DNA from: JAZKFT01 sp040386335
GTDB lineage: Bacteria > Bacteroidota > Bacteroidia > Chitinophagales > Chitinophagaceae
Assembly: GCA_040386335.1 (NCBI GenBank)
Contig: JAZKFT010000001.1
Span: 124,001 to 188,000 of the forward strand
Direction: 5' to 3'
Length of the DNA: 64,000 nucleotides
Positions 52,041-60,978 of this stretch are shown here, piece by piece. Made by a program: the position numbers and the translations under genes. Every line of letters begins with the position of its first letter. Position 1 is the first letter of the stretch. The notes beneath the pieces are model-generated. The model had not been told where the DNA came from and made no database searches. It was given only the letters and a program-made list of their open reading frames with translations.

Positions 52041-52517
52041 TTATTGGGGAACCTTTTCTGTAGAATCTGTTGTTGGTCTGTTTGATTGCCAGGCTACCAT
52101 CCGGATACTATTTTTATCCTTTACATAAACAGCGGTGTAAGAAAGATGCTCCAGCATTTTATACCAATTGTCTTTTTCCTTGTATCTAAAAACCAAATCC
52201 CCCCTTCCATTTACTACCCCTATATTGCCATACACTCTTACATGATATGTTTGATTGGCGGAACTATCATAAAACAAAGTTGCGTTTTTCAAGGCACCGA
52301 TATACTCTTGCTTAGGTGAAAATCCTCCATGCGGAAAACCAAGTGTGACATCATCGGCTAATAGCAGATCCACCATTTTATGATCTTCTTTCAGAATGCC
52401 TTCAAAAAATGAAAGATGTGCTTTTTCTATTTCTTTTTTAAAAATAGAATCTGACTGAGCTTCGGATGTATTGAGGACAAGAAAAGCAACTGTAAACAAC
52501 AAAAGTTGACTGGTCAT
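52041..52517 (-). CDS. Exported NTF2-like (DUF4440) protein
   Basis: A protein of about 158 residues with a signal peptide (MTSQLLLFTVAFLVLNTSEAQ) and an NTF2-like domain: M-V-D-L-L-L-A-D-D-V-T-L-G-F-P-H-G-G, V-N-G-R-G-D-L-V-F-R-Y and R-M-V-A-W-Q-S-N. The start at 52517 is chosen because it begins the signal peptide. The function is unknown. It is directly upstream of the MBL-fold gene. Confidence 0.82.
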   Translation of the reverse strand: MTSQLLLFTVAFLVLNTSEAQSDSIFKKEIEKAHLSFFEGILKEDHKMVDLLLADDVTLGFPHGGFSPKQEYIGALKNATLFYDSSANQTYHVRVYGNIGVVNGRGDLVFRYKEKDNWYKMLEHLSYTAVYVKDKNSIRMVAWQSNRPTTDSTEKVPQ

Positions 52518-52943
52518 AGCAATGAGCTTTGGATAAAAATACAATTTCTAGCCATTAATATTTAGTCAGGTTTTATGAAAATTGTCTCGATCGTTTTTGT
52601 CCGGCATTTTAAAAATTGCCTATAATAAACCATTGTATTACCTACAACCAATAATTTACTAAAGAAAATTGTGCGCATTGCAGAAGCTGCTGAGGTTTTA
52701 ATTACCGGCATTATTGGTTTCGGATCTGGGTGCCCTAGTATTTATCGCTGTTTTTTGTCATGCTGCGGACAGGTCGGCAATACATTGTTCTCTAATCACC
52801 CAAAGCTCGGCAATAGTCAAATTGACTGTTTTCATCCTGTCCAAACAGTTTGACAAATATTGCCGGTAGTATGCAATTTTGAAGTCTGCAATTTGTCGCG
52901 GCCAGAGGGTCAAATTGTCCAATCTCTTAGTGTGTCTGACCTG
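52518..52943. other. Gap with no recognised gene
   Basis: This 426-bp stretch has no supportable gene. An imperfect inverted repeat is present near 52816-52854 (GTCAAATTGACTGTTT with AAACAGTTTGAC). Short plus-strand frames here lack any family signal. Confidence 0.45.
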
Positions 52944-53801
52944 CTACTTTTCGTCGTTGTTTTTCCAATCCTTATAAATATAACGCAAGGCATCATAGTA
53001 AGCAACTATCGGTTCTGTCATATGACTTTCTCCCGGATAATATTTGTACTTAGAACGAAGTCCCCGCAATTTTTTATGTACAATCAGGCTGTCAAATTTT
53101 GATAGGGCTGTATGAAAGGAACCACCTTCATTACCATCGCTATAAAAAAGTATTTTGTTGCACACAGATGACTGTATCAATTTTTTATCTGCCTGTTTTA
53201 GTAAATACCTGTTATCCCACCAAAGCGAAGGGCTTACAGCAATGTAGGCATCAAACATATCACGGTGGTTAAGCAGGCAATTAATGGCGGTATTGCCGCC
53301 AAAAGAGTGTCCGCCCAATATTTTAAAAGAATTGGTTTTATAATTGGCTTCCATATATGGCATTAATTCCTTTTGTATAAATTGAAAGAAATGTTCGTTG
53401 CCACCACTTGGCTTTAAAGTGGTGTCGTTTTTACCATCATAGGTAATTGTGTTTTTGGAAGGCGTGAGGTCTTTTTTACGGTCTACACTAATAATACCAA
53501 CCACAATTATTGGGGGTATTACCTCCCAATGACTTAAGTAGTCAATGTATGCCGAAAGTATATGAAAATGGTTTTCTCCATCTAATAAATACAATACCGG
53601 GAATGTTTTGTGAATGCCTGCAGAATCTGTTTTAGGAACATGAACATAAATGCGGCGATCTTCATTCAATACTTTGGAGGAAATGGTTAGCACATCATTT
53701 GAAATGGAATTATATAGCTCCACATTCTGGGCATTGGTCTTCGAAGTGAAAAACAATAGAAACAGTGTAATGGACTTGATAAAATTATGAAGTGGGGTCA
53801 T
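52944..53801 (-). CDS. Alpha/beta-hydrolase, esterase-D/Fes-like
   Basis: A protein of about 285 residues with a signal peptide (ending TNAQ) and the esterase fold: V-L-Y-L-L-D-G-E-N-H-F, nucleophile in G-G-H-S-F-G-G, and a late H in G-E-S-H-M-T-E. The start at 53801 (MTPLHNF) is chosen because it opens the signal sequence. Relatives cleave enterobactin-type esters or S-formylglutathione; the substrate here is unknown. Confidence 0.88.
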   Translation of the reverse strand: MTPLHNFIKSITLFLLFFTSKTNAQNVELYNSISNDVLTISSKVLNEDRRIYVHVPKTDSAGIHKTFPVLYLLDGENHFHILSAYIDYLSHWEVIPPIIVVGIISVDRKKDLTPSKNTITYDGKNDTTLKPSGGNEHFFQFIQKELMPYMEANYKTNSFKILGGHSFGGNTAINCLLNHRDMFDAYIAVSPSLWWDNRYLLKQADKKLIQSSVCNKILFYSDGNEGGSFHTALSKFDSLIVHKKLRGLRSKYKYYPGESHMTEPIVAYYDALRYIYKDWKNNDEK

Positions 53802-54011
53802 GTCATTTATTTTTTGCACAGCCAATTTTAGAAGCTGTAAGATTACTGTCAGTGAGCGTTTTTCGGCTTGGCGAGGTGAAGGGTTTTACCACTAAAGTTC
53901 AAAAGAATTCCTGCCTTTGAGCCTTGCATAAATATTTCGTAGAAGCACTTGAGCCGCCATATTGCCCAACCTTTGCTGAAGGCAGTGCTTTATTTTGATA
54001 CTGTTGACTTT

Positions 54012-54887
54012 TTATTTGTGCAAAGTTTTCTGTTTTATCCATTGAATTGAAATGTCAAAAGGTATTGTATTACTGTCAGATACAGTATTGTGTCCTAATG
54101 TTGAAAATAAAGTATATTCAAAAGGTTTGCCTTTAACTTTAAATGTGTTTAATTGCTCTATGCACAACTTTACGGGAATTTGAATATCCTTTTCTCCAAA
54201 AAGCCAAAGTCCGGGAATTGTTAGGGTATTCAAAGAGATTTTTGGGTCAGTCGCCACGAATTGATACTTGTCCGGGTCATTTTTAATATGTTCCCGCGCA
54301 TCTGCTTCTGTATGATTTCCCCAAAAATTATTGTTTCCATTAGTATAGAACTGAAAGCGGAGTTGTTCCAGAGTAGTAATTGTAGGGCAACTAAATAAAA
54401 CCATAAATTCTATTTGTGGATTTTTACTTGCTGCTATAGGAATTATCCATCCTGCCTGACTGAAGCCAACTAATCCAATGCGTGTTTTTTTATCTTTCAA
54501 AAAGGTCCGAAATGTATTTACCGCCGCATTTGCATCGTGAGATAATAAATTAAGATTTGTTGTGTCAATATTGTTCGTTCCAACTGAGGGGCCTGCATAC
54601 ACGCCACCAGATTCTCCAACTCCACGTTTGTCATATGTCAATACAGCAATACCTTCTTTAGCAAGTCGTTTGGCGAACTCCATTTCTCTTCTTACCGGGT
54701 CAGACCCATGAACAATTACAACAGCAGCAATTGGATGTTCAGGCTTTAAAATTGAGCCTGCAAGAGTGATGCCCTGACTTTCAAACTTTACATCTTGAAT
54801 GACAAAGCCGGGCGATTGCGAAAATACAGTTACTGGTAAGGTTATTAGTAACCAAAGATATAAGGCGGGAAAAAAGTTGATTTTCAT
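54012..54887 (-). CDS. Exported alpha/beta-hydrolase
   Basis: A 291-residue protein with a signal peptide ending TVFSQ. The hydrolase features are H-G-S-D-P-V-R-R-E, nucleophile elbow G-F-S-Q-A-G-W, the acid in W-L-F-G-E-K-D, and the His in L-G-H-N-T. It resembles dienelactone-hydrolase or CocE-type peptidase relatives. It stands alone before repeat copy I. Confidence 0.88.
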   Translation of the reverse strand: MKINFFPALYLWLLITLPVTVFSQSPGFVIQDVKFESQGITLAGSILKPEHPIAAVVIVHGSDPVRREMEFAKRLAKEGIAVLTYDKRGVGESGGVYAGPSVGTNNIDTTNLNLLSHDANAAVNTFRTFLKDKKTRIGLVGFSQAGWIIPIAASKNPQIEFMVLFSCPTITTLEQLRFQFYTNGNNNFWGNHTEADAREHIKNDPDKYQFVATDPKISLNTLTIPGLWLFGEKDIQIPVKLCIEQLNTFKVKGKPFEYTLFSTLGHNTVSDSNTIPFDISIQWIKQKTLHK

Positions 54888-54940
54888 TTTGGATTAATGT
54901 AAAAATTTATTTTGAACGGTCTTGACCAGCGTTGCCTGCA

Positions 54941-55078
54941 ATATTTTCATTGTTGGTATTTCCTGCAAACTAATCCAAAAACGTATAAAGCCAGATGCCG
55001 GTTTTCCAGCGTCTCTGCATGATGAATTCTCAATTGTTTTTGAATTCAATATTGCGCCAATCCACTTGTCCAGGCTTT
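54941..55078. repeat. Cassette-associated repeat, copy I (left half)
   Basis: TTTTCATTGTTGG, GCAAACTAATCC, the hairpin region and GAATTCTCAATTGTTTTTGA are kept, but the right half is lost. It is the last copy before the core gene rel and so may mark the right edge of the region. It sits just upstream of the 54012-54887 gene. Confidence 0.68.
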
Positions 55079-55288
55079 TTTCGGGTTTCCGACTTCTCAC
55101 AAATTACCCACCCTGCTCTTATGCACCAACAGGTTTTTGATGCCATATCGACAAACGCTGGTATAATCCTTCAACCCAAAACCCCGGGTTTTATTTCTCC
55201 GCAGCCAAAGCAGCATGTTACACTCCACATCGTTCTTATTAGCGACCGGTTCAGAACTGAAACCCGTTTATCCCTAAATTCGTTATTG

Positions 55289-57535
55289 ATGGAGCCAACC
55301 GTAGCCGATATAAAGAAATACAGCCTTACAGAAGAACAGGAGAAGAAGGAGATACTCCGGCATTATCGTGCCCTGCTGCGGGTGCTAAAGCCAAAGCTGA
55401 AACCCGGAGACCGGGAGCTGGTGCGTACGGCTTTTGAAATGGCAGTGGAGGCTCATAAAACCATGCGCCGCAAAAGTGGCGAACCATATATCCTGCACCC
55501 GCTTTCTGTAGCCATGATCTGCGTGGAGGAAATCGGCCTCGGCGTGCGCAGTTGCATCTGCGCCCTGATGCACGATACCGTAGAAGACACCGATATTACC
55601 CTCGAAGATGTGCAGCGGGAATTTGGCCCCGAGATCACCAAAATTGTAGATGGGCTTACCAAGATCAGTAATGTTATAGATACCAATACCTCTCAGCAGG
55701 CAGAGAACTTTAAAAAAATATTGCTCACCCTTACCGACGACCCCAGGGTGATACTGATCAAACTGGCCGACCGGCTGCACAATATGCGTACCCTCGACAG
55801 TATGAAAAGGGAAAAGCAGTTAAAGATCAGCAGCGAAACGGTGTACGTGTATGCGCCACTGGCACACCGCATGGGCTTGTACAATATCAAGACCGAGCTG
55901 GAAGACCTCTGTATGAAATACATGGAGCCGGAGGAGTACAAAAGCATTGCCCAAAAACTCTCCGAAACCAAGCGGGAGCGAACCCGGTTTATCAACGAAT
56001 TCATCCGGCCTATCAAGGAAAAGCTGATTGCAGAGAACCTGCAGTTTGAAATTTATGGCCGGCCCAAGAGTATCCACAGCATCTGGAACAAAATGAAAAA
56101 GAAGGGCGTGGACTTTGAAGAAGTGTACGATCTTTTTGCCATACGTGTGATACTAGATTCACCTCCCGAAACTGAGAAGGCCGATTGCTGGAAAGTGTAC
56201 AGCATCGTTACCGAAGAATACAAGCCTAGTCCCGAACGTTTACGCGACTGGCTAAGCCAACCCAAGAGCAATGGATATGAAGCCCTGCACACTACCGTAA
56301 TGGGGCCGCAGGGCCGCTGGGTGGAAGTGCAGGTGCGAACCAGGCGTATGAACGAAATAGCCGAAAAAGGGCTGGCAGCGCACTGGAAGTACAAGGAGGA
56401 GACCAACAGCGAAGATCGCTTTGATAAATGGTTTCACCAGATACGCGATGTACTGAACAACCAGGATGCGGACAGCGTGGATTTTCTGAACGATTTTAAG
56501 ACCAGCTTCCTCGCCGAGGAAATTTATGTGTACACACCCAAGGGCGATGTAAAAATGTTACCAACAGGGAGCACTGCGCTAGATTTTGCCTTTGCCATCC
56601 ACACTGCCATCGGCAGCAAAACCATCGGTGCCAAAGTAAATCATAAACTGGTGCCCATCAGCCATAAACTTAGGAGTGGCGACCAGATAGAGATCATTAC
56701 GAGTAATAAGCAGAAGCCTAACGAAGACTGGCTGAACCAGGTAATTACGGCTAAGGCTAAAAGCAAAATAAAAGATGCCTTAAAAGACTCCAAACGCAAG
56801 GTGGCTGAAGATGGAAAGTACAACCTGCAGCGTAAAGTAGAGGCCATGGGCGGTGCTTTCAGCCAGGGAAATATCGAAGAGATCATGCACCACTACCGGC
56901 AGCCGTCGCCGCTGGATCTTTATTACAATATCGCCATCCAGGCCATCGATCTGAAAGACCTGAAGGACTTTAAAACGTATGGAGACCGACTGGAATCGCC
57001 GAAGGCGGAGAAGAAAGCACTGGAAGTAAAATTCGATCTGAACCTAAATAAATCATTGCCTGCAAAAGATGCCGAACTCATCATTTTTGGCGAAAGCAGC
57101 GACAAGATCATGTACACCCTGGCCAATTGCTGCAAACCGATACCTGGAGATACCGTATTTGGTTTTGTAACCACAGGTGAGGGCCTTAAAATACACCGCA
57201 CCAACTGTCCCAATGCCGCCAGGCTGATGGCGAATTACGGCCACCGGGTGGTAAAAACCAAGTGGGCTAAAAACAAGGAGATTTCATTTCTTACGGGTAT
57301 TAAGATTGTGGGTATGGACGATGTGGGCGTTATCAACAAGATCACCAATATTATTAGTGGGGAACTACGAATTAATATTAATGCCCTAACTATCGAAAGC
57401 GGAGAGGGCCTCTTCGAAGGCATCATCAAAATCTATGTTCACGACAAAGAGGAACTGGATGCTTTGGTAAACCGGCTGAAAGAATTGCCGGGTATTGAAA
57501 CGGTGGATAGGTTTGAGCCGGAGGAGAGTAAGTAA
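55289..57535 (+). CDS. Bifunctional (p)ppGpp synthetase/hydrolase (RelA/SpoT)
   Basis: A 748-residue RSH protein. The HD hydrolase is intact (R-x-K-S-G-E-P-Y-I-L-H-P-L from about 61, His95-Asp96, Glu99-Asp100, A-D-R-L-H-N-M). The synthetase domain shows R-P-K-S-I-H-S-I-W and E-V-Q-V-R-T. TGS (about 395-460) and ACT (about 670-745) domains follow. The ATG at 55289 gives the usual length, whereas the upstream in-frame ATG at 54995 would add 98 residues that run through repeat copy I. Both synthesis and hydrolysis of the alarmone are expected. Confidence 0.96.
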   Translation: MEPTVADIKKYSLTEEQEKKEILRHYRALLRVLKPKLKPGDRELVRTAFEMAVEAHKTMRRKSGEPYILHPLSVAMICVEEIGLGVRSCICALMHDTVEDTDITLEDVQREFGPEITKIVDGLTKISNVIDTNTSQQAENFKKILLTLTDDPRVILIKLADRLHNMRTLDSMKREKQLKISSETVYVYAPLAHRMGLYNIKTELEDLCMKYMEPEEYKSIAQKLSETKRERTRFINEFIRPIKEKLIAENLQFEIYGRPKSIHSIWNKMKKKGVDFEEVYDLFAIRVILDSPPETEKADCWKVYSIVTEEYKPSPERLRDWLSQPKSNGYEALHTTVMGPQGRWVEVQVRTRRMNEIAEKGLAAHWKYKEETNSEDRFDKWFHQIRDVLNNQDADSVDFLNDFKTSFLAEEIYVYTPKGDVKMLPTGSTALDFAFAIHTAIGSKTIGAKVNHKLVPISHKLRSGDQIEIITSNKQKPNEDWLNQVITAKAKSKIKDALKDSKRKVAEDGKYNLQRKVEAMGGAFSQGNIEEIMHHYRQPSPLDLYYNIAIQAIDLKDLKDFKTYGDRLESPKAEKKALEVKFDLNLNKSLPAKDAELIIFGESSDKIMYTLANCCKPIPGDTVFGFVTTGEGLKIHRTNCPNAARLMANYGHRVVKTKWAKNKEISFLTGIKIVGMDDVGVINKITNIISGELRININALTIESGEGLFEGIIKIYVHDKEELDALVNRLKELPGIETVDRFEPEESK

Positions 57536-57553
57536 GGCAATTATAAATAGCAG

Positions 57554-57588
57554 GGGATTGCCACGTCGGGCAATCCCGGATATCCGGG
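57554..57588. terminator. Hairpins between convergent rel and batBC
   Basis: GGGATTGCC (57554-57562) pairs with GGCAATCCC (57569-57577), and CCCGGATATCCGGG follows (57575-57588). They lie between the two convergent stop codons. No T-run is present, so a classical intrinsic terminator is uncertain. Confidence 0.5.
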
Positions 57589-57610
57589 ACTTGCAATACC
57601 GGCCTAACTT

Positions 57611-59278
57611 CTACCAATCTTTCTCCGGTTGCTTCACGCTTGAGCGCTGTTTTTGATTGAGGCGCTCCTGTAATTTTTTTTCTTCCTGACGGAGGGCTTG
57701 TAGTTTTTGCTCAGCGTTCTCCTTGCTTATTTTAGGTTTTTGCTGGGGTTGTTTTTTTTCTTTTTCATCCTGCTTATCCTTGTCCTTTTTATCATCTTTC
57801 TTTTTGTCATCCTTCTTTTTATCGTCTTTTTTATCGTCTTTTTTATCCTGTTGTTTACGGAGTTCGTTCAAGGCTTTTTGCAGGTTCTCTCTTGTTTCTT
57901 CGTCCTGGGAATTGGCTTTCAATGATTGCTTTAGTGCTTCTATAGCTTCGGGTAATTTCTGTTGTTTTAATAACGAAACACCTTTATTGTAGAGGCTTTT
58001 GGCGGCCAATTGTCTTTCGGTTTTGCCGGAAGCGAGTTCGTCGTATTGTTTGGTAGCGTCTTCGTATTTGCCGCTTTTGAATTTTGTATTTCCCAGGTTA
58101 AAAGATGCAGTGTTGTTGGCGCCATTTTGCTTTAATACCGTTTCGTATTGTTTCGCGGCTTCCTCAAATTTTTGTTGCTTATAAGCATCATTCCCTTTTT
58201 TTACCAGGTCGTCTTCCTTTTGAGAAAAGGCATTTGAAAAACAAAAAAGCAACATCATTAAAACCGAAGCCGTTTTAATGAATGCTTCTTTTTTGTTGTT
58301 TGCTGCTATTGGTTTTTGGGTGGCCGGGCTCGCCTGATTGACAACTCTTTTCTTTTCACTTACCATGAAATCACCAATCAAAAATAGCATGGCGATGATT
58401 ACAAACACCCAAAAAAAACTGGTATAGTTGGTAAGGGTACTATCGGTTATGGCCTTTTTTTCCATGCCCTGCAACTGGGCACCGATGGCATCCGCTGCTT
58501 CGTCGGCCCCGCTTAACAAGGTGTAAGTTCCGTTGGTTTCAGCGGATATGTCTTTTAGTGCTTTTTCGTTCAGTTTTGTCAATACCGTGTTACCCTGGTC
58601 GTCGCGTTTGTACTCGTTGGTGGCGGGATCAGTAATGGGCGAACCAGATGGCGAACCAACGCCCACGGTATTGATCACCACACCTTTTCCTTTTAGCTCT
58701 TTTGCCGTGGCAATCGCTGCATCGTCATGGTCTTCACCGTCGCTGATGAGCAATATGGATTTGTATTTTTTATCTTCTACGGTTAGTGACCGGTTGCATA
58801 ACAACAGGGCATCGCCAATATTCGTTCCCTGCAGCGGTACCAGGTCGGGGCTGATGGTGCTGAGGAATAACTTGGCTGCCGAAGCATCAGTGGTAAGGGG
58901 CATTTGCAAATAAGCATTGCCCGCAAAAACTACGAGCCCCAGCCGGTTGCCATCCAGATGGTCGATGATCTTGCTGATCAGTAATTTGGCTTTTTCCAGC
59001 CTGTTGGGCTGGATATCCCTGGCCATCATGCTATTGCTCACGTCAAGGGCTATCATCAGGTCAGTGCCGGTGAGTTGTACTTTTTCGCTGCTGTCGGGCT
59101 TGCGGAAATTTACCAGGGCCAGTACCAACATAGCGAGGGCGATAGTAGGCAACAAGGCTTTTAACAAAAACTTTTTCTGACTATAGGTAGCAATAAGTTG
59201 CCGCACCAAAATATGGTCCCCCATTTTGGCAACGATTTTTTTCTTCCAGCGAAGCGCTAAAAAAATAAGTGCTGTCAC
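57611..59278 (-). CDS. BatB-BatC fusion (VWA plus TPR protein)
   Basis: A VWA-TPR membrane protein of 555 residues from the GTG at 59278. The membrane helix is at about 40-56, the VWA domain at about 70-265 with MIDAS D79-x-S81-x-S83 and D180-G-E-D, and a second helix at 287-305. An internal signal-peptide-like stretch (about 333-352, ending FSQ) marks the start of a BatC-like TPR part (355-475). A Lys/Asp tail and a Gln-rich end complete it. The frame stays open upstream of the GTG to a stop at 59366-59368 and encodes K-I-F-Q-P-E-D-I-S-Y-L-L-Y-L-L, like a normal BatB start, but contains no ATG, GTG or TTG. The annotated start is therefore doubtful. Confidence 0.85.
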   Translation of the reverse strand: MTALIFLALRWKKKIVAKMGDHILVRQLIATYSQKKFLLKALLPTIALAMLVLALVNFRKPDSSEKVQLTGTDLMIALDVSNSMMARDIQPNRLEKAKLLISKIIDHLDGNRLGLVVFAGNAYLQMPLTTDASAAKLFLSTISPDLVPLQGTNIGDALLLCNRSLTVEDKKYKSILLISDGEDHDDAAIATAKELKGKGVVINTVGVGSPSGSPITDPATNEYKRDDQGNTVLTKLNEKALKDISAETNGTYTLLSGADEAADAIGAQLQGMEKKAITDSTLTNYTSFFWVFVIIAMLFLIGDFMVSEKKRVVNQASPATQKPIAANNKKEAFIKTASVLMMLLFCFSNAFSQKEDDLVKKGNDAYKQQKFEEAAKQYETVLKQNGANNTASFNLGNTKFKSGKYEDATKQYDELASGKTERQLAAKSLYNKGVSLLKQQKLPEAIEALKQSLKANSQDEETRENLQKALNELRKQQDKKDDKKDDKKKDDKKKDDKKDKDKQDEKEKKQPQQKPKISKENAEQKLQALRQEEKKLQERLNQKQRSSVKQPEKDW

Positions 59279-59365
59279 CGGGATGATGAGCAGCAGGTAG
59301 AGGAGATATGATATGTCTTCTGGTTGAAAAATCTTGTTTTTAGTTTTAATTCTAAATAAGTGGCA

Positions 59366-59530
59366 TTATAAAAAAGCTTCGCCAAAAGCGCAAATCAATT
59401 CCAAAAATATGCCAGCGAAAGTTCTCTTACCAGTGGTTCCCTGAGTCGATTTGTTTATTCCCCGGTATTGGCGCCAAATCACAAGCGCTCCAATAAGCAG
59501 AATCACACCTAAAATAATGTATCCAGCCAT
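59366..59530 (-). CDS. Small membrane protein (54 residues)
   Basis: An ATG (59530) to TAA (59366) frame encoding MAGYIILGVILLIGALVIW, then R-Q-Y-R-G-I-N-K-S and a second mildly hydrophobic end. One clear membrane helix is present. The frame is directly upstream of, and in the same phase as, batBC. It could be a real small protein or a fragment left beside the damaged batB start. Confidence 0.5.
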   Translation of the reverse strand: MAGYIILGVILLIGALVIWRQYRGINKSTQGTTGKRTFAGIFLELICAFGEAFL

Positions 59531-59683
59531 GGTATTTTATTTTGCCGCAAGCTAACCGATAGAATGAAAAAGAAATGGTAATTATGGGTGTCTGCTATCC
59601 ACCCCCGTCAGGCAAGAACCTGCCACCCCCGCCAGCGGGGGACACAATGCGCGGCCCCTAATTCAATTTCGTCAATCATTTAA

Positions 59684-59750
59684 TCCCAGTTCCTAATCCC
59701 TAATCCCCAATCCCTAATCAACCAATCAACTAATGAACCAATCAACTAAC
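59684..59750. repeat. Low-complexity tandem-like repeats
   Basis: CCTAATCCC-type units are followed by two copies of AACCAATCAACTAA (one at 59720, one at 59736). They lie just 3' of the class D beta-lactamase stop. A C-rich hairpin (CCCCCGCCAGCGGGGG, about 59626-59641) precedes them. Confidence 0.55.
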
Positions 59751-59752
59751 CC

Positions 59753-60574
59753 CTATTTCTTCCCTTCAAAAAATCCCAATTGCTTTAAAATTCCTTTCAG
59801 GATATTCATCCGGATCGTTACCAAATCGGGGTTGGGTTCTTTGCTTTCTACGTTCATGGTAAAAAAATACACGTGTTGGTTTTCTTCTATCCAGCCTACC
59901 ACCCAACCCAGTGAATTGCCATTGGGTAAAAATCCCCAGCCGGTTTTATAGCTCAGTTTGTAATTGGCATTGTTTTCTTTTAGCATCATGCCGTTTACTA
60001 TTTGCTGGCTCCGGGCATTAAACACCAATTGCTTGAAATAGAGTTTTTTCATCAGCCCCATTTGTTCGTCGGCTGTTATTTTAAGGCTATTATCGAGCCA
60101 GAAAGTGTCAATGGCAGTGGTAATTTTACGGGTGCCGTATTTGAGTGAATCCAGCCAAACCTGCATCGTGTCTTTTCCAATGCGGCGGGCTACTTCCTGG
60201 TAGTAACCGACATTGCTCAGGGCAAAGGCATCCTTCATGCTCATGTCTTTATTCCAGCTATCCAGCCAGCGTTTCTGGCCATCCCATGGTATTACTACAG
60301 TATCATTGAAAATGCGGCCTGTATGCAAGGCTATCAGCGAGTTCACCACTTTAAAAGTAGATGCAGGAAGGTAGGCGCTATCGCGAAAACGGTCGAGGTT
60401 ATAGATCGTAAACTGGTTCTGTCCATTGTCCCAAAGGCCGAAACAGCCGTCCACTTTATTATCATCAAAATATTTTTTAAAGCTATTGTCTACAGTTGTA
60501 TTGTTTGGAGTACAGGCAGTAAAAGCAATAAACAATAAGCAATAAACAATGGGCAACAAGGACCGGTTGGGCAT
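59753..60574 (-). CDS. Class D (OXA-type) beta-lactamase
   Basis: A 273-residue serine beta-lactamase with a lipoprotein-like signal (F-T-A-C, Cys21). Class D motifs are S72-T-F-K75, S120-N-V122, Y146-G-T (Y-G-N in most OXA enzymes) and K210-T-G. The segment W-V-V-G-W-I-E near the end is typical. The start at 60574 is chosen because it opens the signal sequence; an in-frame ATG at 60655 adds 27 residues upstream of a plausible promoter. Hydrolysis of penicillins is likely, and the wider spectrum cannot be read. Confidence 0.92.
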   Translation of the reverse strand: MPNRSLLPIVYCLLFIAFTACTPNNTTVDNSFKKYFDDNKVDGCFGLWDNGQNQFTIYNLDRFRDSAYLPASTFKVVNSLIALHTGRIFNDTVVIPWDGQKRWLDSWNKDMSMKDAFALSNVGYYQEVARRIGKDTMQVWLDSLKYGTRKITTAIDTFWLDNSLKITADEQMGLMKKLYFKQLVFNARSQQIVNGMMLKENNANYKLSYKTGWGFLPNGNSLGWVVGWIEENQHVYFFTMNVESKEPNPDLVTIRMNILKGILKQLGFFEGKK

Positions 60575-60593
60575 GATTTTTTTTTGAGTCGTG

Positions 60594-60601
60594 CAAATGT
60601 A
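60594..60601 (-). promoter_or_regulatory. Candidate -7 element of the beta-lactamase gene
   Basis: Read on the minus strand, TACATTTG matches TAnnTTTG and lies 19 bases before the start codon at 60574. A -33 TTTG at the usual distance is lacking. Confidence 0.45.
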
Positions 60602-60667
60602 AAGGATGATGGGGTTCGGTTGGTGGTTGAGGATGGACAAACCAAAAACACCCATTTGGACAAATGC

Positions 60668-60695
60668 AAAGAGGCTGCAATTTGCAACCTCTTTT
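60668..60695. terminator. Hairpin upstream of the beta-lactamase gene
   Basis: AAAGAGG (60668-60674) pairs with CCTCTTT (60688-60694), with an inner TGCA stem and one mismatch. T- and A-runs at both ends allow use in either direction. It separates the beta-lactamase from the LamG gene. The remaining bases 60697-60970 contain nothing I recognise. Confidence 0.55.
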
Positions 60696-60978
60696 ATGGG
60701 CTGGGGTAGGGGTATATTTCTTTATTGTAGCGTTGAACGGGTAGGTAATTGATGCTTAGACTACCTTTCTCTCACTTTCCTTCGGCACGGTGGTCATTTT
60801 TTTTATATTGAGGAAGACCCGGGCCATTTGTACCAGGGAGCAGGTTTAGCATTGAATGCTTTTACTGCCGTACTGGTATTAATGACAGGGTATTGCGGCC
60901 TGGTCGCTGGTGCCGGGTAATCCGGTTTTAACAAACAGCCTATTTTTTCGCAACCTGGTTAAAGCAAGCCAAAATCAA

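Noticed and set aside
52671..52853. A 60-codon plus-strand frame in the 52518-52943 gap
   Set aside because: No family signal, no promoter, and Cys-rich composition; it is most likely chance.
27239..55078. An integrase gene for the cassette-like array
   Set aside because: No tyrosine or serine recombinase is encoded anywhere in the window; the array is described on repeats and gene order only.
54995..55288. N-terminal extension of the Rel/SpoT protein
   Set aside because: It runs through repeat copy I and has no resemblance to RSH proteins; the ATG at 55289 gives the normal length.
57707..57992. Hydrophobic plus-strand frames that look like small membrane proteins
   Set aside because: They are the antisense of the Lys/Asp-rich tail of the BatB-BatC protein; the Phe/Leu/Ile/Ser runs follow from that codon bias.
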